Assembly: GCA_019417145.1 (NCBI GenBank)
Contig: DXVY01000048.1
Coordinates: forward strand, 1 to 9,332
Direction of reading: 5' to 3'
DNA length: 9,332 nt
Origin: Clostridiales bacterium
GTDB lineage: Bacteria > Bacillota > Clostridia > Oscillospirales > Acutalibacteraceae
Below, piece after piece: positions 6,073 through 9,332 of the stretch (position 1 is the first letter of the stretch; each line of letters opens with the position of its first letter). The notes beneath the pieces are model-generated. The model had not been told where the DNA came from and ran no database searches. It was given only the letters and a program-made list of their open reading frames with translations. The position numbers were made by a program, and so were the translations under genes.

Positions 6073-7020
6073 TTATTCTGATGCCTCGGCGGGGGCGACC
6101 GCACTGCTTTCTTCCTCTGTAAATAGGGAGGGATGCAAAACCTGGGCAATGGCCCCAGCGACTGTTACCAGGCCTTCCCCCCAGCTTTCCAGGGAAGAAC
6201 TCTCCATGGCGTATACCCTGCCGTTTTCTACCGCGGGAATGCCGGCGTATATGTTGCCGGACGAAATGGTGGATACAAGGGTGGAAGGACAGATAATGAC
6301 ATCCGGTGCAGCTGCCGCCAGATCGTCTAGAGAGAAAACATAGCCGGTAGCCGAACCGGCGGCGTTTTCTCCGCCGGCCAGAGTCAGGATATCGCCCAGC
6401 AGGCTGTCGCTTGTGGCGGCTGTTTCACTGCTCAGAAGAAGACAGGTTCTGACCGCCGGTTCGGCGGCGGCCTTTGTCGCTATAGCGTCGATTTTTTCCT
6501 TTATACGGCTTACCGTAGCCGATGCGTTGGCCGTCCCGGTTTCTTGTCCGCTGACCAGAGAGGCGATCTGCGTATAGTATTCCTCCAACTGGTCATATCG
6601 TTGGGCCGCCGGGATGACAGCCACGGGGATGCCTTGCAGGGAGAGGCTTTGGGCGGTGTCGGCCGGAGGGGCCGTGCTGGTCAGCACCAGATCCGGCGAG
6701 AGCGCGATGATAGCATCGACGTCGGGAAGGACGGAGGTGCCTACCCGGGGCAGGCTGCTGTCCGCATAGACGCCGCTGCCCACGCCAACCAGGGCGGCGG
6801 TGGAGCCCAAGGCCTCCAGTACTTCTCCTATGGAGGGAGAAAGACAGACCATCCGCTCCGGCGCAGCCTGTATGGTGACGCCGCCCACGGTCACGGGAAA
6901 ATCGGCGCCGGACGTGGCGGTAGTAGATGGTGTCTCGTTTGTATCGCAGCCTGCCAGGACAGCCAAAAGAGCGGCCGACAGCAGGACGCTGACAAGACGA
7001 AAAATGGATCTTTTCAGCAT
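6073..7020 (-). CDS. Substrate-binding lipoprotein, BtuF/FhuD-like (periplasmic-binding type 2 fold)
   Basis: A 315-residue extracellular lipoprotein. Residues 1-25 form a signal peptide (basic MLKRSIFR, hydrophobic core) ending in the lipobox LAGC, with Cys25 the lipidated residue. A Ser/Thr-rich tether (27-40) follows. The binding domain (about 54-300) shows the PeripBP_2 pattern: PERMVCLSPSIGEVLEALG (54-72), DVDAIIALSPDLVLTS (100-115), a long linking helix (about 145-185), LDDLAAAAPDVIICPS (231-246) and AVENGRVYAM (263-272). This family binds iron-siderophores, heme or cobalamin for ABC importers; the ligand here is unknown. The tail is Glu/Ser/Ala-rich. Start choice: an in-frame ATG at 7107 would put 29 extra residues before the signal peptide and overlap the ATPase gene by 62 bp, so ATG 7020 is preferred; its GGGAG site lies 11 bases upstream. 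It sits 25 bp after the DUF815 gene, probably co-transcribed. No permease or ATPase of an importer is present nearby. Confidence 0.88.
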   Translation of the reverse strand: MLKRSIFRLVSVLLSAALLAVLAGCDTNETPSTTATSGADFPVTVGGVTIQAAPERMVCLSPSIGEVLEALGSTAALVGVGSGVYADSSLPRVGTSVLPDVDAIIALSPDLVLTSTAPPADTAQSLSLQGIPVAVIPAAQRYDQLEEYYTQIASLVSGQETGTANASATVSRIKEKIDAIATKAAAEPAVRTCLLLSSETAATSDSLLGDILTLAGGENAAGSATGYVFSLDDLAAAAPDVIICPSTLVSTISSGNIYAGIPAVENGRVYAMESSSLESWGEGLVTVAGAIAQVLHPSLFTEEESSAVAPAEASE

Positions 7021-7045
7021 ATACAGACAAGCTCCCTTCGTATGA

Positions 7046-8293
7046 TCAATCCAGCGGCAGGCCCCGCAGAAGGCGGGACTGGGCATAATCGATAAACTGG
7101 CGGGCAACCCGGGGTGAGCGGCCGCCCCGGGACAGCGCCCATCGCTCGGCGGCGGCGTGGAGGGCGTCTGGATCCATGTCCAGACGCCGGTCGGCGGCCA
7201 GGCCGTCTAGAATCTCATAGTACTGGGCGCGGTCCGGATTCAAAAAGGTCACGGTAATACCGAAACGGTCGGACAGGGACAGTTGTTCCTGCATGGCGTC
7301 CATGGCGTGAATCTCATCTCCCTGCCGCTGGGCATGGGTTTCCCGTACCAGATGACGACGGTTGGAAGTGGCATAAATAAGCAAATTCTCGGGACGGGCG
7401 GCTAGGGAGCCCTCCAAGATGGCCTTGAGGGCCCCAAAACTGTCGTCGGTCTCGGAGAAGGAGAGATCATCAATAAAGATGATAAACTTCAGCGGCAGAC
7501 TTCCCAGCTCCTCCGATATCCGGGGCAGCTCCCGCAGTCCCTCCTTGGGAAGTTCCAACATACGCAGACCCTGATCCCGGTACTGGTTTAATATAGCATG
7601 CACCGTAGAGGATTTGCCGGTGCCCCGGTCTCCGTACAGCAGCATATTGGAGGCCGGCAGGCCCCGCAGGAAGCTCTCGGTATTTTCCAGCACCCTTTTC
7701 CGGGGCAGCTCATAGCCCTTTAGATCCTGCAGAACCACCGGATCACTATGCAAAATGGGAACCATGCCGTTGTTCCAAAGAAAGGCGGCATGAACCGTGT
7801 ATATCCCACAGCCATTCTTTTTGTGATAGGCCGAGAGATAATCGGCCAGCGCCCCGCCCTCTTTGGAAAAGAGGGGACCTGGCGCGCCCTGTTTCCAGAC
7901 CGGAAAGGTATCGGCGGAAAAATAGGCGGGCAGCAGTAGGTTGCCCAGGGCCACTGGGTCCAGACAGGCTATATCCCTCATAACCGAAAGGTCCCGCATG
8001 GCCGCCTCTTCCAGAATGGGCGAAGGTGTACGACCGGCGGCCAGACAGCGGGTATAGGGGTTTTCATCCCGCAAGAGCGCATTCTCCAGCTCCCGGGCGG
8101 GGTTGTCCAGGCAATTGGCCGCGGCGCAGGCCCGGAAGACCTCGGCATATGCGCCGGCCAGCCGGCAGGCGTCCAGCCTTTCCTGCATGAGCAGCCGCTC
8201 CAGGGCATGGGCTATCGGGTTGTCCAGCGCCTGCCGATAGACCGAAAGGCCGGCCAGACGCAGACGCAGCTCTTTTATATCCGCTTCCTTCAT
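7046..8293 (-). CDS. DUF815 family AAA-type ATPase
   Basis: A 415-residue cytosolic P-loop ATPase. Residues about 1-195 form a helical N-terminal region that I cannot assign. The AAA core follows: Walker A GDRGTGKS (221-228), Walker B FIIFIDDLSF with Asp275-Asp276 (270-279), a sensor-1-like YATSNRRH with Asn311 (307-314), DRFG (342-345), and a sensor-2-like GRSPRVARQF (391-400). This order matches DUF815, a DnaA/DnaC-like ATPase family common in Clostridia whose role has not been established, to my knowledge. The Walker B has DD where many AAA proteins have DE, which I believe is usual for this family. ATG at 8291-8293 has a perfect AAGGAGG seven bases upstream. It leads a likely two-gene operon with the substrate-binding lipoprotein and is driven by the promoter at 8363-8390. 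A role in metal or cofactor uptake is a guess from position alone. Confidence 0.87.
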   Translation of the reverse strand: MKEADIKELRLRLAGLSVYRQALDNPIAHALERLLMQERLDACRLAGAYAEVFRACAAANCLDNPARELENALLRDENPYTRCLAAGRTPSPILEEAAMRDLSVMRDIACLDPVALGNLLLPAYFSADTFPVWKQGAPGPLFSKEGGALADYLSAYHKKNGCGIYTVHAAFLWNNGMVPILHSDPVVLQDLKGYELPRKRVLENTESFLRGLPASNMLLYGDRGTGKSSTVHAILNQYRDQGLRMLELPKEGLRELPRISEELGSLPLKFIIFIDDLSFSETDDSFGALKAILEGSLAARPENLLIYATSNRRHLVRETHAQRQGDEIHAMDAMQEQLSLSDRFGITVTFLNPDRAQYYEILDGLAADRRLDMDPDALHAAAERWALSRGGRSPRVARQFIDYAQSRLLRGLPLD

Positions 8294-8314
8294 GGGAATG
8301 CCTCCTTATTGGTT

Positions 8315-8378
8315 CCCCCGGCGGGGGCGGTGTGCGGCGTCTTACAGATATACCAAAATAATATTATCCCCCGCCGGG
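8315..8378. repeat. GC-rich inverted repeat pair around DUF815 promoter
   Basis: CCCGGCGGGGG (8317-8327) and CCCCCGCCGGG (8368-8378) are exact 11-bp reverse complements separated by 40 bases. Each arm is itself nearly palindromic (CCCCC-GGC-GGGGG at 8315-8327), so the pair is also close to a direct repeat. The right arm fills most of the spacer between the -35 and -10 of the DUF815 promoter, and the left arm lies in its 5' leader. Centres are 51 bp apart, about five helical turns, a geometry compatible with two operators joined by a DNA loop. The AT-rich sequence between the arms makes both stand out. Confidence 0.6.
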
Positions 8379-8390
8379 AGATAAAGTCAA
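8363..8390 (-). promoter_or_regulatory. Promoter for DUF815-lipoprotein operon
   Basis: Read on the minus strand, TTGACT (8390-8385) is followed by a 16-base spacer and GATAAT (8368-8363), each five of six to consensus. TAATAT at 18-base spacing is an alternative -10. Transcription would begin near 8356, leaving about 60 bases to the ATG at 8293. Confidence 0.6.
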
Positions 8391-8398
8391 GTCTTACA

Positions 8399-8427
8399 TT
8401 GACATTGCCGCCTGAATGTTATAAAAT
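8399..8427 (+). promoter_or_regulatory. Promoter for acetolactate synthase gene
   Basis: TTGACA (8399-8404, perfect) is followed by exactly 17 bases and TAAAAT (8422-8427, five of six). Start near 8434, leaving a leader of about 85 bases. Its -35 stands back-to-back with the DUF815 promoter -35, forming GTCAA-N8-TTGAC (8386-8403). A weak resemblance to the CodY box AATTTTCWGAAAATT occurs at 8425-8439 (10 of 15 positions match). Confidence 0.7.
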
Positions 8428-8430
8428 TAT

Positions 8431-8487
8431 CTGTAATCATATTCGAGGTCTTATCCGCGAATGTAGAGGTTTTTTAGTGATTTACAG
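8431..8487 (+). other. Possible stem-loop in acetolactate synthase leader
   Basis: CTGTAATCA (8431-8439) pairs with TGATTTACAG (8478-8487) with one bulged T. Inside it ATTCG (8441-8445) pairs with CGAAT (8458-8462). A T6 run (8470-8475) falls between the two helices. No T-box motif, leader peptide rich in branched-chain codons or known riboswitch was seen; the leader is too short for a typical T-box. Weak AT-rich pairing limits confidence. Confidence 0.3.
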
Positions 8488-8518
8488 GCCGCGTTTTAGT
8501 AGAAAAGAGGGGAAAGGC

Positions 8519-9332
8519 ATGTCCGTGTCCGGGGCAGAAATCATGGTGAAGTGTTTGGAAAAGCAGGGCGTAGAGGTTCTGTTTGGGTATCCCGGCGCGG
8601 CCATTTGCCCCTTTTACGACGCATTGCTGAAAAGCAACATGCACCATGTTCTGGTGCGGCAGGAGCAAAATGCCGGCCATGCGGCCAGCGGCTATGCCAG
8701 GGCTTCCGGAAGGGTAGGGGTCTGCGTGGCGACCTCCGGCCCCGGCGCCACCAATCTGATTACCGCCATAGCATCGGCCTATATGGATTCCATCCCCATC
8801 GTGGCCATCACCGGCCAGGTGCGCAGCGATCTTCTGGGACGGGATGTGTTCCAGGAGGCGGATATCACCGGCGCCTGCGAGCCCTTTACCAAGCATAGCT
8901 ATCTGGTCAAGAAAACGGCCGAACTGCCCCGTATTTTTAAGGAAGCCTTTCACATCGCCTCTACCGGCCGGCCCGGCCCTGTGCTTATCGACGTGCCGGT
9001 GGATATGCAGCAGAATGAGCTGGAGGCTTTCCTTTGGCCGGATAAGGTGGATATCATTGGCTATAAGCCCAGCCTGTCTGGACACGCGGTGCAGATTCGG
9101 CGGGCAGCCGACTGCATAGCCAGGGCCAAAAGGCCGATCATCTGCGCCGGCGGCGGGGTCTTTTCGGCCGACGCGGTTTCGGAGCTGCGCCGCCTGGTGG
9201 ATCAGACGGGCATTCCCTCGGTCTGCACCATGATGGGTATCGGCGCGCTGCCCACGGCCCATCCCTTAAATCTGGGAATGCTGGGTACCCACGGTCTGCG
9301 GGGGGCCAACGCGGCCATACATAAGGCTGACC
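8519..9332 (+). CDS. ilvB: Acetolactate synthase large subunit, N-terminal part (3' end outside window)
   Basis: An open frame of 271 codons plus one base runs off the right edge. It is a thiamine-diphosphate enzyme that condenses two pyruvates to acetolactate (or pyruvate with 2-oxobutyrate), the first shared step of valine, leucine and isoleucine synthesis. The ThDP-binding N domain shows GYPGAA (23-28), the catalytic Glu49 in RQEQNAGHAA (47-56), TSGPGATN (72-79), Phe111-Gln112-Glu113 and RPGPVLIDVP (151-160). The middle domain starts near 190 and includes CAGGGVF and GMLGTHG. The full protein would be about 550-600 residues, so about half is visible. AGAGGGG (8506-8512) lies six bases before ATG 8519. 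Related ThDP enzymes (catabolic AlsS, oxalyl-CoA decarboxylase, glyoxylate carboligase) share the fold; the sequence best fits the anabolic IlvB type, and a downstream small-subunit gene would confirm it. Confidence 0.9.
   Translation, partial: MSVSGAEIMVKCLEKQGVEVLFGYPGAAICPFYDALLKSNMHHVLVRQEQNAGHAASGYARASGRVGVCVATSGPGATNLITAIASAYMDSIPIVAITGQVRSDLLGRDVFQEADITGACEPFTKHSYLVKKTAELPRIFKEAFHIASTGRPGPVLIDVPVDMQQNELEAFLWPDKVDIIGYKPSLSGHAVQIRRAADCIARAKRPIICAGGGVFSADAVSELRRLVDQTGIPSVCTMMGIGALPTAHPLNLGMLGTHGLRGANAAIHKAD

Noticed and set aside
6544..7095. A 183-codon open frame on the plus strand
   Set aside because: It is antisense to the lipoprotein gene with its signal peptide and binding-fold motifs, and its composition is that of a shadow frame.
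7021..7107. Upstream start for the lipoprotein (29 extra residues)
   Set aside because: The extension precedes a complete lipoprotein signal peptide and overlaps the ATPase gene; ATG 7020 gives a normal signal sequence.
8431..8518. T-box or other known riboswitch before acetolactate synthase
   Set aside because: The leader is too short, and the conserved T-box sequence and a matching terminator are absent.
8474..9262. A 262-codon open frame on the minus strand
   Set aside because: It is antisense to the acetolactate synthase gene, whose ThDP motifs are unmistakable. Its product is His/Gly-rich without a family pattern, as expected for a GC-driven shadow frame.

Overview
The window looks like ordinary chromosome from a clostridial Firmicute, possibly Oscillospiraceae/Ruminococcaceae-like. 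The grounds are moderately high GC (mid-50s percent by eye), Shine-Dalgarno sites of the AGGAGG type, a TTG start, Gram-positive style lipoprotein and promoter signals, and family types common in gut Clostridia. The genus is inference. No phage, transposon, CRISPR, rRNA or tRNA sequence was seen.

Layout, left to right. (1) 1-858, plus strand: C-terminal part of a DUF3825 protein, followed by a terminator-like hairpin with a competing upstream arm. (2) 1025-2941, plus: an ABC-F translation-factor-type ATPase behind an extended -10 promoter. (3) 3133-4956, plus: a membrane-anchored nucleotide-sugar 4,6-dehydratase of the EpsC/CapD/PglF type with its own promoter, a structured leader and a probable TTG start. 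(4) 4962-5035: a strong bidirectional terminator. (5) 5026-5970, minus: a family 2, GtrB/DPM-like membrane glycosyltransferase. (6) 6073-7020, minus: a BtuF/FhuD-like substrate-binding lipoprotein. (7) 7046-8293, minus: a DUF815 AAA-type ATPase, 25 bp upstream of the lipoprotein gene and probably in one operon with it. (8) 8294-8518: a compact divergent promoter region. (9) 8519 to the right edge, plus: N-terminal 271 codons of an acetolactate synthase large subunit.

The dehydratase and glycosyltransferase converge on one terminator and both suit cell-surface glycan or undecaprenyl-linked sugar synthesis. They are not in one transcript, and no other glycan gene is present. The lipoprotein has no permease or transporter ATPase beside it, so its partner must be elsewhere; its pairing with a DUF815 ATPase is the least explained gene arrangement here. 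Acetolactate synthase starts branched-chain amino acid synthesis and is transcribed divergently from the DUF815 operon from back-to-back promoters.

I found no convincing new multi-gene system. The most useful leads are non-coding: a GC-rich inverted repeat set into the DUF815 promoter, palindromes over the core elements of the glycosyltransferase and dehydratase promoters, and a competing hairpin pair at the DUF3825 stop codon. None of the genes has an internal frameshift or stop.
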